NCBI RefSeq assembly: GCF_018449725.1 | Contig: NZ_JAAVVC010000004.1 | Coordinates: 310,001 to 374,000 of the forward strand | From: Pseudomonas sp. dw_612 | GTDB lineage: Bacteria > Pseudomonadota > Gammaproteobacteria > Pseudomonadales > Pseudomonadaceae | Length of the DNA: 64,000 nt | Direction: 5' to 3' | Shown here: positions 1-8,070 of the stretch, in pieces | Position numbering within the stretch: position 1 is the first letter of the stretch | Layout of the letters: each line of letters opens with the position of its first letter | Made by a program: the position numbers and the translations under genes | Notes under the pieces: generated by a model | Seen by the model: only the letters and a program-made list of their open reading frames with translations | What the model was told of the DNA's origin: nothing | Databases searched by the model: none

Positions 1-176
1 TACTGGCCGTCGTGGGGCAGATATTTGTCCAGCAGACCGAGTTCACGGATCAACAAACCACCGGCGGCGCAGTTGATGGTGGTGTCCTGGGTGCCGATGG
101 CAATGCGGATGGTTTCGGCCGAGGCCGACAGGGTGAATGAGGCCAGTACCAGACCGGCTAACGCTGCACGCAACAT
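1..176 (-). CDS. Sulfonate/nitrate-type ABC transporter substrate-binding protein, N-terminal part only
   Basis: Only the first 58 codons are in the window; the rest lies beyond the left edge. The start has a good ribosome site (GAGGGG seven bases before ATG). The first 20 residues form a Sec signal peptide ending in SASA. The mature part begins ETIRIAIGTQD and continues with GGLLIRELGLLDKYLP, which resembles the N-termini of SsuA/TauA-like periplasmic binding proteins for aliphatic sulfonates. It lies downstream of, and in the same direction as, the GntR-flavoprotein-ferredoxin genes, separated by a REP pair, so it is probably part of the same sulfur or organic-acid uptake unit. The ligand cannot be judged from this fragment. 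Confidence 0.7.
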   Translation of the reverse strand, partial: MLRAALAGLVLASFTLSASAETIRIAIGTQDTTINCAAGGLLIRELGLLDKYLPHDGQ

Positions 177-339
177 GGGTGTATCCCCTCGAATCATTTA
201 TTGGATGTTCGTCTCCGCCACGATCAGGGCGTGGTGGGAAACGAGGGGTGTTTTGAAACTGGCGTCCGGGGGTGGCCGGATGGCTTTTTTGTTGTCTGGG
301 CTGGCCTCTTCGCAAAACTTGTGGCGGGTCTCGATCCCT

Positions 340-429
340 TGTGGGAGCGGGCTTGCTCGCGAAGGCGTCCTGTCTGTCAATGGAGATGCAAGCTGTGCCG
401 GCCTCTTCGCGAGCAAGCCCGCTCCCACA
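340..429. repeat. REP pair (BIME) between ferredoxin and ABC binding protein
   Basis: Two inverted copies of the Pseudomonas REP core (GTGGGAGCGGGCTTGCTCGC and its complement) flank about 30 bases of unrelated sequence. This is the typical intergenic inverted-pair arrangement and could attenuate read-through between the ferredoxin and the binding-protein gene. The 177-441 interval holds nothing else that I can support. Confidence 0.85.
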
Positions 430-441
430 CTGGCTTGCATT

Positions 442-687
442 TCAACGGAGCAAATAAGGGATTTCGACTTTCACCGCCCCGGTCGGGCAGTCCTTTTCGC
501 ACGGCATGCAGTACCAGCATTCGTCGAACGCCATGTAGGCCTTTTGCGTGGCCGGGTTGATCGCCAGCAGGTCCATCGGGCAGACGTCGACGCACACGGT
601 GCAGCCTTTGTGAGCAATGCAAAGTTCCTCGTCGACCGTGACCGGCGCGTTGGAGCGGAAGAAGATTTCCTGGGGTTGATAGGCCAT
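442..687 (-). CDS. AprB-like ferredoxin with two 4Fe-4S clusters
   Basis: An 81-residue iron-sulfur protein. The first cluster motif is CX5CX2CX3CP (C23, C29, C32, C36) and the second is CX2CX2CX3CP (C57, C60, C63, C67). The longer first spacing is typical of the AprB-type subunit that partners an adenylylsulfate-reductase-like flavoprotein, and exactly such a flavoprotein lies 25 bases upstream in the same operon. It probably passes electrons to or from that FAD enzyme. The physiological substrate is unknown. The linkage to a sulfonate-type ABC binding protein points to sulfur-compound metabolism, but that is inference. Annotation pipelines often call this simply a 4Fe-4S ferredoxin. Confidence 0.85.
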   Translation of the reverse strand: MAYQPQEIFFRSNAPVTVDEELCIAHKGCTVCVDVCPMDLLAINPATQKAYMAFDECWYCMPCEKDCPTGAVKVEIPYLLR

Positions 688-712
688 TTCACGGTTCTCT
701 CTTTTTTAATAC

Positions 713-2458
713 TCAGGCCGCAAACGCGCCGACCCGCAGCCGGTCGTAGGCCTGCATTTCTTCGGCGTCGAGCGGGATGATGTAGGGCTCGACGGCTTTC
801 TTGAAACTGGTCATCTGGCCGTCGTCGCCCTTCTTCAGGTGGCAGTGGCAGAACCAGTCGCTGTCGTTGCGTTGCGGGTGATCGACCCGATAGTGGTAAA
901 GCCCCCAGCGACTTTCGGCGCGGAACAACGAAGCCCGGGCGGCCATTTCGGCGCAGTCGCGGATCATGCTGACTTCCATCGCTCGCATCAGCTCGTGAGG
1001 GTTGTGGGCCTTGATCTGATCGAGGTCGCGCTGGATATCGCTGAAGCGTTGCAGGCCGATTTGCATCTTTTTGGTCACTTTCGGCGGTTGCAGGTAGTCG
1101 TTCACGAAACGTCGCAACTTGTATTCGACTTGCGCGGGCGGCAGGCCGTGTTCGCGGTCCAGAGGTGCATAAACCCGAGCTTTTTCAGTTTCGATCTGTT
1201 GAGTATCCACCGTCGAAAACTCGCGCCCGGCCACAAAATCCGCCGCATTGGTGCCGGCAAACCAGCCGTAGGTGAACGCGCCAAGCATGTAGTTATGCGG
1301 CACCGCCGCCATGTCCCCCGCCGAGTACAAGCCCTTCACCGACGTCTCGGCCCGTTCGTTGACCCACACGCCCGACGCCGAATGCCCGCTGCAAAATCCG
1401 ATCTCCGAGATGTGCATCTCGACCATCTGCGTGCGGTAATCGGTGCCGCGATTGGCGTGGAACTGGCCGCGACTCGGGCGTTCGTTGCTGTGCAGGATCT
1501 CTTCGATGTTCTGGATGGTTTCCTCGGCCAGGTGGTCGAGTTTGAGGAACACCGGGCCGTTGCCGCTTTCGAGTTCCTGGTGGAACTCCCACATCATCTG
1601 GCCGCTCCAGTAGTCGCACTCGATAAAACGCTCGCCCTTGTTGTTCGCGGTGTAGCCACCCAGCGGGCCAGTGACGTAGGCGCAGGCCGGGCCGTTGTAA
1701 TCCTTGATCAGCGGGTTGATCTGGAAGCATTCGAGGTTCGCCAGTTCCGCCCCGGCGTGATACGCCATGGCATAACCGTCGCCCGCGTTGGTCGGGTTTT
1801 CGTAGGTGCCCATCAAGTAGCCCGAGGACGGCAAGCCCAGGCGCCCGGCGGCACCGCAGGCGAGGATCACCGCTTTGGCCTTGATCACATGAAAGTCGGC
1901 GGTGCGGCAATCGAAGCCCATCAGGCCGTTGACCGCGCCCTCTTCGTCCGTTAGTAAACGGGTGCACACCACGCGATTGGTGATGCTGACCCGCGCCCGT
2001 TTCAACTGGCGATACAGGACTTTTTTGATGTCGTGCCCTTCCGGCATCGGCAGCACGTAGGCGCCCATGTGGTGAACTTTTTTCACCGCGTAGTCGCCGG
2101 TTTCGTCCTTCTCGAACTTCACGCCCCAGCGGTCGAGTTGCTCGATGGTTTCGAAGCTGTGGGTCGCGTAGGCATACACCGCGGCCTGGTTGACGATGCC
2201 GTCGTTGGCGATGGTGATTTCCTTGGTGTATTGCTCCGGCGTCGAGTGGCCGGGAATGATCGCGTTGTTCAGGCCATCCATGCCCATGCTGATCGCGCCG
2301 CTGCGCTTGACGTTGGCCTTGTCGATCAACAACACGCGCAAATCACGGTTGCGTTCCTTGGCCTTGATCGCCGCCATTGGCCCGGCAGTGCCGCCGCCGA
2401 TCACGACGATGTCGTATTCCTGTTCCAGAGTGCTTCTTGTTACAGAGGCGTGACTCAT
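713..2458 (-). CDS. Fumarate reductase/AprA-like FAD-dependent oxidoreductase
   Basis: A 581-residue flavoprotein of the succinate dehydrogenase/fumarate reductase/APS reductase alpha superfamily. The N-terminal dinucleotide-binding motif is VVIGGGTAG near residues 18-26, followed by an acidic residue at the end of the second strand (LLID). A second FAD-contact segment (VKGLYSAGDMAAVPH) and the motif NYMLGAFTYGWFAG lie around residues 385-410, as in AprA-type proteins. Its start overlaps the stop of the GntR gene as ATGA, so the two are translationally coupled. The ferredoxin follows. The gene set resembles an AprBA-like redox pair, but there is no Sat/Apr dissimilatory context, so an assimilatory or sulfonate-related role is more likely. 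The substrate is unassigned. Confidence 0.85.
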   Translation of the reverse strand: MSHASVTRSTLEQEYDIVVIGGGTAGPMAAIKAKERNRDLRVLLIDKANVKRSGAISMGMDGLNNAIIPGHSTPEQYTKEITIANDGIVNQAAVYAYATHSFETIEQLDRWGVKFEKDETGDYAVKKVHHMGAYVLPMPEGHDIKKVLYRQLKRARVSITNRVVCTRLLTDEEGAVNGLMGFDCRTADFHVIKAKAVILACGAAGRLGLPSSGYLMGTYENPTNAGDGYAMAYHAGAELANLECFQINPLIKDYNGPACAYVTGPLGGYTANNKGERFIECDYWSGQMMWEFHQELESGNGPVFLKLDHLAEETIQNIEEILHSNERPSRGQFHANRGTDYRTQMVEMHISEIGFCSGHSASGVWVNERAETSVKGLYSAGDMAAVPHNYMLGAFTYGWFAGTNAADFVAGREFSTVDTQQIETEKARVYAPLDREHGLPPAQVEYKLRRFVNDYLQPPKVTKKMQIGLQRFSDIQRDLDQIKAHNPHELMRAMEVSMIRDCAEMAARASLFRAESRWGLYHYRVDHPQRNDSDWFCHCHLKKGDDGQMTSFKKAVEPYIIPLDAEEMQAYDRLRVGAFAA

Positions 2459-3207
2459 GCCTGATCCCCTTTTTGCCGATCGATCCGCAAGCGGTACTGG
2501 AAGGCATCGCCACGGTAGTAAAGGTGTTCGAAGTCCACAGGCTGGCCATCGGCGTCGTGGGTCAGGCGCTCGATACGCATGATCGGCGAGCCGGGTTCCA
2601 CGTTCAGCGCCTGGGTCAGGTCGCTGTCGGCCAGCACCGCGTCGATGGCCAGGTCGGCGTGGCCGAGGGCGAGGCCGCAGTCGTTTTCGAGGATGAGGAA
2701 GATGTCGCGGGTCACCAGGTCGGCTTTTTCCAGCCGCTCGCCGATGGCTTTGGGCAGGTAGGTGATTTCCAGGGAAATCGGCTCGCGGTTGATCAGCCGG
2801 ACGCGTTTGATCTGCGCCACGGTTTCGCCTTCGGCGACTTGCAAGCGCTCGGCGACCAGTTTGTCGGCGGCGATGAATTTGAAACTGCGCAGGCGGTTGA
2901 TCACCTCGTAGCCACGACCGGCCATGGACTCGGCCAGGCCTTGCAGGGTACTGACGTTCTGGAAGGTTTTCGGCTTGGCGACGAAGGTGCCCTTGCCGTG
3001 GATCTTGAAGATCAGCCCTTCTTTTTGCAGGTCGCCCAAGGCTTGGCGTACGGTGATGCGGCTGACTTTGAACAACGCGCCGAGTTCGCTTTCGGAGGGC
3101 ATCTGGCTGTCTTGCGGGTATTCACCGTCGAGAATCCGGGCACGCAACACGTCGCGGAGCTGGGTGTGCAACGGGACGCTGCTGAGGGATAGAACGTTAT
3201 CGGTCAT
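2455..3207 (-). CDS. GntR-family transcriptional regulator with UTRA ligand domain (HutC subfamily)
   Basis: A 250-residue regulator. Residues about 13-78 form the GntR winged helix, with the motif MPSESELGALFKVSRITVRQ followed by the wing GKGTF. Residues about 95-240 form the UTRA ligand-binding domain typical of HutC-like repressors. It is the first gene of the unit with the flavoprotein (4-base ATGA overlap), ferredoxin and ABC binding protein, so it very probably senses their substrate and represses the operon, including itself. The ribosome site before ATG is weak. A candidate operator of two GTTAT(A/G)AC repeats lies just upstream. Confidence 0.88.
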   Translation of the reverse strand: MTDNVLSLSSVPLHTQLRDVLRARILDGEYPQDSQMPSESELGALFKVSRITVRQALGDLQKEGLIFKIHGKGTFVAKPKTFQNVSTLQGLAESMAGRGYEVINRLRSFKFIAADKLVAERLQVAEGETVAQIKRVRLINREPISLEITYLPKAIGERLEKADLVTRDIFLILENDCGLALGHADLAIDAVLADSDLTQALNVEPGSPIMRIERLTHDADGQPVDFEHLYYRGDAFQYRLRIDRQKGDQA

Positions 3208-3219
3208 CGGAGATCACTT

Positions 3220-3237
3220 GTTATAACGAGTTATGAC
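3220..3237. promoter_or_regulatory. Candidate operator of the GntR/UTRA regulator
   Basis: Two copies of an octamer, GTTATAAC and GTTATGAC, are separated by two bases, so they repeat every ten bases (one helical turn). The first copy is a perfect palindrome. The element sits about a dozen bases upstream of the regulator's start codon, where it would overlap the 5' leader or promoter. Autoregulation by GntR proteins through such short palindromes is common. No experimental support can be seen here. Confidence 0.4.
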
Positions 3238-3310
3238 GTGATCTTAGAGAGGCGATGCGGGGGTTGAGAAATACTGTTTAGGCATAAGGTTAGATTCGCG
3301 GTGCCATCCC

Positions 3311-3538
3311 CTGTGGAAGCGAGCCTGCTCGCGAATGCGGAGTGTCAGCCAACATCATTGCTGAAGGTGCCGACGCCTTCGCGAGCAGGCTCGCTCCCTC
3401 AGGGGGTCTGGGCTGGGCGCAGTATTTGTGTCTGGCAGCGATCCAGTGTGGGAGCGGGCTTGCTCGCGAAAGCGGAGTGTCAGTCAACATCAATGCTGGC
3501 TGACACACAGCATTCGCGAGCAAGCCCGCTCCCACAGG
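3311..3538. repeat. Two consecutive REP pairs (BIMEs)
   Basis: Two head-to-head REP pairs lie side by side: about 3311-3402 with a diverged core, and about 3446-3538 with the consensus core. They fill the space between the GntR gene and the end of the Gfo/Idh/MocA gene, and the second pair touches the stop codon of the latter. Apart from the GntR upstream region, nothing else is visible in 3208-3539. Confidence 0.85.
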
Positions 3539-3539
3539 T

Positions 3540-4508
3540 TCAGGTGCGCTTGAGAATCTGGTCCATCACCCAATCGGTCTTCAACGCCTCTTGCGCCACC
3601 GCCGGATGCTGCGCTTCACCCCGGATATGCGCGTTCATGCCCAGCACGTGGTGCCACTGGATGTGCTCGTGATGGTCGATGTGCAGACTGAGGGTTTCCT
3701 CGGCTTCGAGCACCACGGGATGCTCATCGAACACCGAAAAACTGATCCGCCCTTTACTGCCAATCACCTCGACCCGATCCTCACGCCGGTCCGCCACGAA
3801 GTTCCAGCAGCCCATGCCCAATGCCCCAGAGGCAAAGCGCCAACTGGCACTGACCGCATCTTCCGCCGCATACAACCCGGCCTGCTGCGCGGTGAAACCG
3901 GCGACTTCGACGACGTCACCCAGCAGGTATTGAAACAGGTCAAAACCATGGCTGGCCAAATCGGCAAAGTAGCCGCCGCCAGCTATCGCCGGGTCAGTGC
4001 GCCAGTTATCCGTCCCCCCCAAATCCGCTGGGGAAGGCGCCTTGGTCAGGGTCCAGGTCAGGTGCCGCACCTCGCCGATCTGCCCCTCCGCCAGCCATTG
4101 CCGCACTTGCTGGAAGCGCGGCAGCGAACGTCGGTAGTAGGAAACGAACAGGTGCAGCCCGGCCTCGGCGAAGACCTTTTGCATCTCACGGCTTTGCCCG
4201 GCATTCAGCGACATCGGTTTTTCGACGCAGCAATGTTTGCCGGCAGCCGCCACCAACAGGGCGTAAGCGTGGTGACTGTCGGGTGGCGTGGCGATGTACA
4301 CCGCGTCCACCTCGGGGTCGTTGACCAGCGATTCGGCATCGGTGTAGAACCGGGCGATGCCGTGGCGCGCGGCATAGTCAGTCACCGCCTCCAACCGTCG
4401 CCCCATCACCGCCACCAGCGCCGAGCCCGGCGCCTTGTAGAAGGCCGGTCCGCTCTTGCGTTCGGTGACATCCCCACAACCAATCATGCCCCAGCGCACC
4501 ACGCTCAT
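3540..4508 (-). CDS. Gfo/Idh/MocA-family NAD(P)-dependent oxidoreductase
   Basis: A 322-residue dehydrogenase. The N-terminal Rossmann fold opens with WGMIGCGDV. The family signature EKPMSLN appears near residue 96, where the lysine is the conserved catalytic or cofactor-contact residue. The C-terminal Gfo/Idh/MocA domain follows. I chose the ATG at 4508 because AAGGAG lies five bases upstream; an in-frame GTG two codons earlier is less likely. Members act on sugars, inositols or sugar acids, but the substrate cannot be read from the sequence. It is followed at close range by the Dyp peroxidase gene on the same strand, which is transcribed first. Confidence 0.88.
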   Translation of the reverse strand: MSVVRWGMIGCGDVTERKSGPAFYKAPGSALVAVMGRRLEAVTDYAARHGIARFYTDAESLVNDPEVDAVYIATPPDSHHAYALLVAAAGKHCCVEKPMSLNAGQSREMQKVFAEAGLHLFVSYYRRSLPRFQQVRQWLAEGQIGEVRHLTWTLTKAPSPADLGGTDNWRTDPAIAGGGYFADLASHGFDLFQYLLGDVVEVAGFTAQQAGLYAAEDAVSASWRFASGALGMGCWNFVADRREDRVEVIGSKGRISFSVFDEHPVVLEAEETLSLHIDHHEHIQWHHVLGMNAHIRGEAQHPAVAQEALKTDWVMDQILKRT

Positions 4509-4526
4509 ATTCACTCCTTGATGGGT

Positions 4527-5414
4527 TTAGCCAATACGCAATGCGCGCAGGTCCAGATGACCGTCCTTCAGTGGCGGACACCAGTAATAGCCGCCAGTGA
4601 TCGGCCGGCTCATGCGATACAAACCATCGGTAATGCCGTCTTCCAGACCGCTCATGCGCCGCAGTTGCGCTTCGAACGCGTCGAGGGAAAAGCCGAATGC
4701 GAGGAACATCAGGCCGGCGCGATCACCTTCGATCCACGGCATCGAGCGACGTACCACAAAGGCTTCAGGAGCGAAGCTTTCCTGGGCGGTGCGTTTGACG
4801 TGGGCGGAGATCGGCGCGTCGTCGAGTTCTTCGTTGTCGCTCAAACGACGGCCCATGATGTTGTCCTTTTCATGGGACGGCATGGCGTTGAAGCCTTTCA
4901 AATCATGCTGCCACTGCTGGATCGCGGCGAAGCTGCCACCGACCGTGCCGTCAGCGCCCGCGCCCACCAACGCGGCGGCCACGGCAGCTTCGTCGTGAGG
5001 GTTTTCGGTGCCATCTTCGTAGCCGGTCAGGTCGTGGCCGGTGAGGTGGCGGAAGGTTTCATTCATCTGCACCAGGCGAAACGCCGGGGCCAGTGCGGCT
5101 TCGATGGCGGTGCTGCGATTGAGCAACTCACCGCGATCCACGCCGTGCAACCAGCACCACAGTGCGTGTTGGGTCGACGGATTGTCGACGCCGACGCCGG
5201 TCATGGCCGGGAACGCCCGCAGGCCTTCGATCTGACCGTGCAGGGCCTTGACCAGGGATTCACCGAAACCGACCACCGCCGACTGCCCGTCCACCAGCTG
5301 CATCAACTTGTCGAGCGCGGCCGGCAGCGTAGCGGCGGATTCGAGGGCGAAGAACATATGACGGGCTTGAGGCGGAACAGGGGTGGCGAGAATGCCCGGC
5401 TGGTAATAACTCAT
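4527..5414 (-). CDS. Dyp-type haem peroxidase
   Basis: A 295-residue cytoplasmic dye-decolorizing peroxidase (YfeX-like). The family hallmark GXXDG is present as GYEDG at residues 131-135 with the distal aspartate D134. The proximal haem ligand is probably H205 in AHVKRT, followed by the conserved arginine region VVRRSMPW near 220-226. The start is supported by AAGGAG five bases before ATG. There is no signal peptide, so it probably acts in the cytoplasm. It lies 18 bases upstream of the Gfo/Idh/MocA gene, and the pair is probably co-transcribed, although no functional link between them is obvious. Confidence 0.9.
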   Translation of the reverse strand: MSYYQPGILATPVPPQARHMFFALESAATLPAALDKLMQLVDGQSAVVGFGESLVKALHGQIEGLRAFPAMTGVGVDNPSTQHALWCWLHGVDRGELLNRSTAIEAALAPAFRLVQMNETFRHLTGHDLTGYEDGTENPHDEAAVAAALVGAGADGTVGGSFAAIQQWQHDLKGFNAMPSHEKDNIMGRRLSDNEELDDAPISAHVKRTAQESFAPEAFVVRRSMPWIEGDRAGLMFLAFGFSLDAFEAQLRRMSGLEDGITDGLYRMSRPITGGYYWCPPLKDGHLDLRALRIG

Positions 5415-5508
5415 ATGAACTCCTTAGGAAAGAAGCGCGGAGTTTAACCGTTGCAGGAGGTTCAGGGGTAAGGAAACAGGCAATGCAAAGGGTTGAACGC
5501 GGTCCATT

Positions 5509-5597
5509 GTGGGAGCGAGCTTGCTCGCGATGACGGTGGGTCAGTCAACATCTGCGCTGAATGAAACACCGCCATCGCGAGCAAGCTCGCTCCCACA
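5509..5597. repeat. REP pair (BIME)
   Basis: Inverted REP copies GTGGGAGCGAGCTTGCTCGCG and the complement lie between the divergent 5' end of the peroxidase gene and the 3' end of the AraC gene. The 5415-5608 interval otherwise shows only the peroxidase leader. Confidence 0.85.
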
Positions 5598-5608
5598 GGG
5601 TCCGGTGT

Positions 5609-6673
5609 TCACACGTTCGAAGAGGAAATGTTCGGGCTATCATTACGAAACGCCGTCGGGCTCATCCCGGTCCAGCGCTTGAACGCCCGGCGAAAGCTGC
5701 GCACATCGCTGTAGCCGACTTCTTCGGTGATCCGCTCAATCGACATTTCAGGGTTGGCCAACAAACTCAACGTCCGCGCCTGGCGCACCTGCTCCAGCAA
5801 GGTTTCGAACGTCAGGGCATGCTCAGTCAGGCGCCGGCGCAAGGTACGGCTGCTCATGTTCAGGTCGCCGGCAATTTTTTCGATGTGGCTGCCCCGCGTC
5901 AAATCCCGGGCAATCGCCCGCTCCACGGCTTGAATCAGGTCGATTTTCTGGTGAACCTGCGCCGCTTCCAGCTCCAACAACTTGACCGCCTGACGCAACG
6001 CCAGCGAATGGTGATTGGGCAGTCGCACGTCCAGCCAATGCGCGGCGATCACCATGCGGTTTTGCAGGCAACCGAAACGCACGTCCGGCCCCAGCAATCG
6101 CTCGTATTCGGCAACGTAATCCGGCGCGGCGTGGACGAATTCCACGGCCATCGGCTTGAAATCGGCCCCGACCAACGCCCGGCCATACACCAACAGGCTG
6201 GCGAAAAACTCCTCCACCCCGAACAACTGCACATCGGCGAATGGCAAGCGGCATTCGATATCGACAAACACTCGATCCCCCGCCTCTTCCACGCTCGACA
6301 CCACAATGCCGCCGGAGGTGTGCTGATGGCGGATGCCCAGTTCGAACGCATCGCGCAGGGTCTTGCACAGCGACAACACATGCCCGAGCAAACCGAGGGT
6401 GCCGAGCACGTTCTGTGCGCCAACCCACAAACCGAGCCCGCGATTGGGCAAAACCTTGAGGGCACGCTGGATCATCGCCACGGCTTGTCGATAGGAAATG
6501 CGCTGCGCCGGGTCCTGCAGATCTTCCAGGGTAAAGCCCAGCCCACGGCACAGGCTCTCGGGATTGACCCCGTTGAGTTCGGCGACTTCGGCCAGTGTTT
6601 GCAGGAGGAATGGCGAGACGAGCGCCAGTTCGTAGGTAGGATCGACGACTTTCATTTGCATGGGGCAGGACAT
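5609..6673 (-). CDS. AraC-family transcriptional regulator (arabinose-binding-like N-terminal domain)
   Basis: A 354-residue regulator. The N-terminal two-thirds belongs to the GliR/ArgR/OruR-like ligand-binding type. The C-terminal ~100 residues hold two helix-turn-helix units (IEKIAGDLNMSSRTLRRRL and IERITEEVGYSDVRSFRRAF), followed by the conserved RWTGMSPTAFR. Three in-frame ATGs lie within the first seven codons and none has a strong ribosome site; MKVVDP (6655) is an alternative start. It is divergent from a secreted outer-membrane-type protein, its likely target. The arrangement recalls sphR-sphA of P. aeruginosa, but I cannot confirm orthology. Confidence 0.85.
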   Translation of the reverse strand: MSCPMQMKVVDPTYELALVSPFLLQTLAEVAELNGVNPESLCRGLGFTLEDLQDPAQRISYRQAVAMIQRALKVLPNRGLGLWVGAQNVLGTLGLLGHVLSLCKTLRDAFELGIRHQHTSGGIVVSSVEEAGDRVFVDIECRLPFADVQLFGVEEFFASLLVYGRALVGADFKPMAVEFVHAAPDYVAEYERLLGPDVRFGCLQNRMVIAAHWLDVRLPNHHSLALRQAVKLLELEAAQVHQKIDLIQAVERAIARDLTRGSHIEKIAGDLNMSSRTLRRRLTEHALTFETLLEQVRQARTLSLLANPEMSIERITEEVGYSDVRSFRRAFKRWTGMSPTAFRNDSPNISSSNV

Positions 6674-6845
6674 CCCGGATCAAGCTGAATTCTTATTTTT
6701 GTTACCGGTTATGTCGAAAGAAGTTAGCACAGGGTTTGGCGGCTGTCCGCAGAAGTCCCCCTATGTGGCCGCCAATACCCTGCCCGGCCAGGCCCGAACC
6801 GCTTATTTCTATGCAACGGCCGGCGGTTGGCCCCTAACAATAATA

Positions 6846-7808
6846 ATGAGCACACACATGAACCCGACCCGCACAAGATTCTGCTTGCGACTGGCCGTCA
6901 GCCTGGCCGGCGTCTGCGCCGTTCATTTACCGGCCCTGGCCACCGAAACCGGCGTGGACAATATCGGCACCGGCACCGATGGTTTCTTCATGCTGCCGCT
7001 GGAGGTCGACAGCCTTCCGGACAACATGGTGGCGTTCAACATCTACTACAACCACTACAAAGCCACAAAATTCAACATCAGCTCCCTCGGCGGCAAAGTG
7101 CCGAAGGTCGAAATCGAATCCACCGCCGTGATCCCGCGCCTGGATTACCTGAGCCCGGTGCGCGTTTTCGGCGGGCGGTTGGCCGGATACATCGCGCAAC
7201 CCTGGCTCAAGCAGGAAATCTCGGTATTCGGCTTGCAGGACACCCGCGAAGGCATGGGCGACACCACCATTGCGCCGATCATTCTGTGGGACATGGGCAA
7301 GAACCTGACCCTCGGCGCCGCCGTGGAAGTCACCGTGCCCACCGGCGAATACAGCACCGATCGCCTGGCCAACACCAGCAACAATTTCTACACCTACAAG
7401 CCGCTGTTCTCCTTCACCTGGTTGCCGACGGAGCGCACCGAGGTGTCGATGAAGACGACGTACAGCTTCAACGAGAAAAACAAGGACACCGATTACAAAT
7501 CGGGGCAGATTTTCCACTTCGATTATTCCGCCAGCTACAAGATCACCGACGACCTGATGCTCGGCATCAACGGCTACTACCTCAAGCAAACCACCGACGA
7601 CAAACAGTTCGGCCGCACCGTGCAATTCAACGGCGAAGACGTCAACGACGGCGTGCGCGGCCAGGTCTTCGCCATCGGCCCGGCGCTGCACTGGACCTTC
7701 CTCAAATACGCCAGCGCCGAAATCCGCTGGGCCAAGGAGTTCGACGTGGAAAACCGCCCGGAAGGCGAAATGCTCTGGGCGAAGGTCAGCATTCCGTATG
7801 CGTTTTGA
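6846..7808 (+). CDS. Secreted outer-membrane protein of the meta-pathway phenol degradation-like / SphA-like family
   Basis: The protein starts MSTHMNPTRT (ATG at 6846; a second ATG at 6858 gives 316 residues and is equally plausible). A signal peptide ends near PALA, before TETGVDNIGTG. The mature protein is rich in aromatic-alternating strands such as AFNIYYNHYKATKFN and FHFDYSASYKITDDLMLGINGYY, and ends in SIPYAF with a C-terminal aromatic residue, as in outer-membrane beta-barrels. The family is annotated as phenol MetA-type or transporter, which is a weak functional clue. The adjacent AraC regulator is divergent and probably controls it. Hydrophobic compound uptake is inferred. Confidence 0.75.
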   Translation: MSTHMNPTRTRFCLRLAVSLAGVCAVHLPALATETGVDNIGTGTDGFFMLPLEVDSLPDNMVAFNIYYNHYKATKFNISSLGGKVPKVEIESTAVIPRLDYLSPVRVFGGRLAGYIAQPWLKQEISVFGLQDTREGMGDTTIAPIILWDMGKNLTLGAAVEVTVPTGEYSTDRLANTSNNFYTYKPLFSFTWLPTERTEVSMKTTYSFNEKNKDTDYKSGQIFHFDYSASYKITDDLMLGINGYYLKQTTDDKQFGRTVQFNGEDVNDGVRGQVFAIGPALHWTFLKYASAEIRWAKEFDVENRPEGEMLWAKVSIPYAF

Positions 7809-7828
7809 CTGATAGACCCCCATCAACC

Positions 7829-8051
7829 TGTGGGAGCGAGCCTGCTCGCGAATGCGGTTTCACATTCAACATCGGTGACTGATCTACCGCTTTCGCGAGC
7901 GGCCTCGCTCCCACAAGGGGGTCTGCGGTGTACGCAAATGCTGTGTACCGCCCCAAACCACTGTGGGAGCGGGCTTGCTCGCGAAAGCGGCCGGACAGTC
8001 AACATTCATGTCGCCTGACACACCGTATTCGCGAGCAAGCCCGCTCCCACA
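7829..8051. repeat. Two REP pairs between the OM protein and pdtA ends
   Basis: Two consecutive inverted REP pairs (about 7829-7915 and 7962-8051) fill the convergent space between the porin-like gene and the 3' end of pdtA. They probably serve as the 3' boundary of both transcripts, since no classical terminator is visible here. Confidence 0.85.
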
Positions 8052-8070
8052 ATCGGATGTACCTGCCGTT

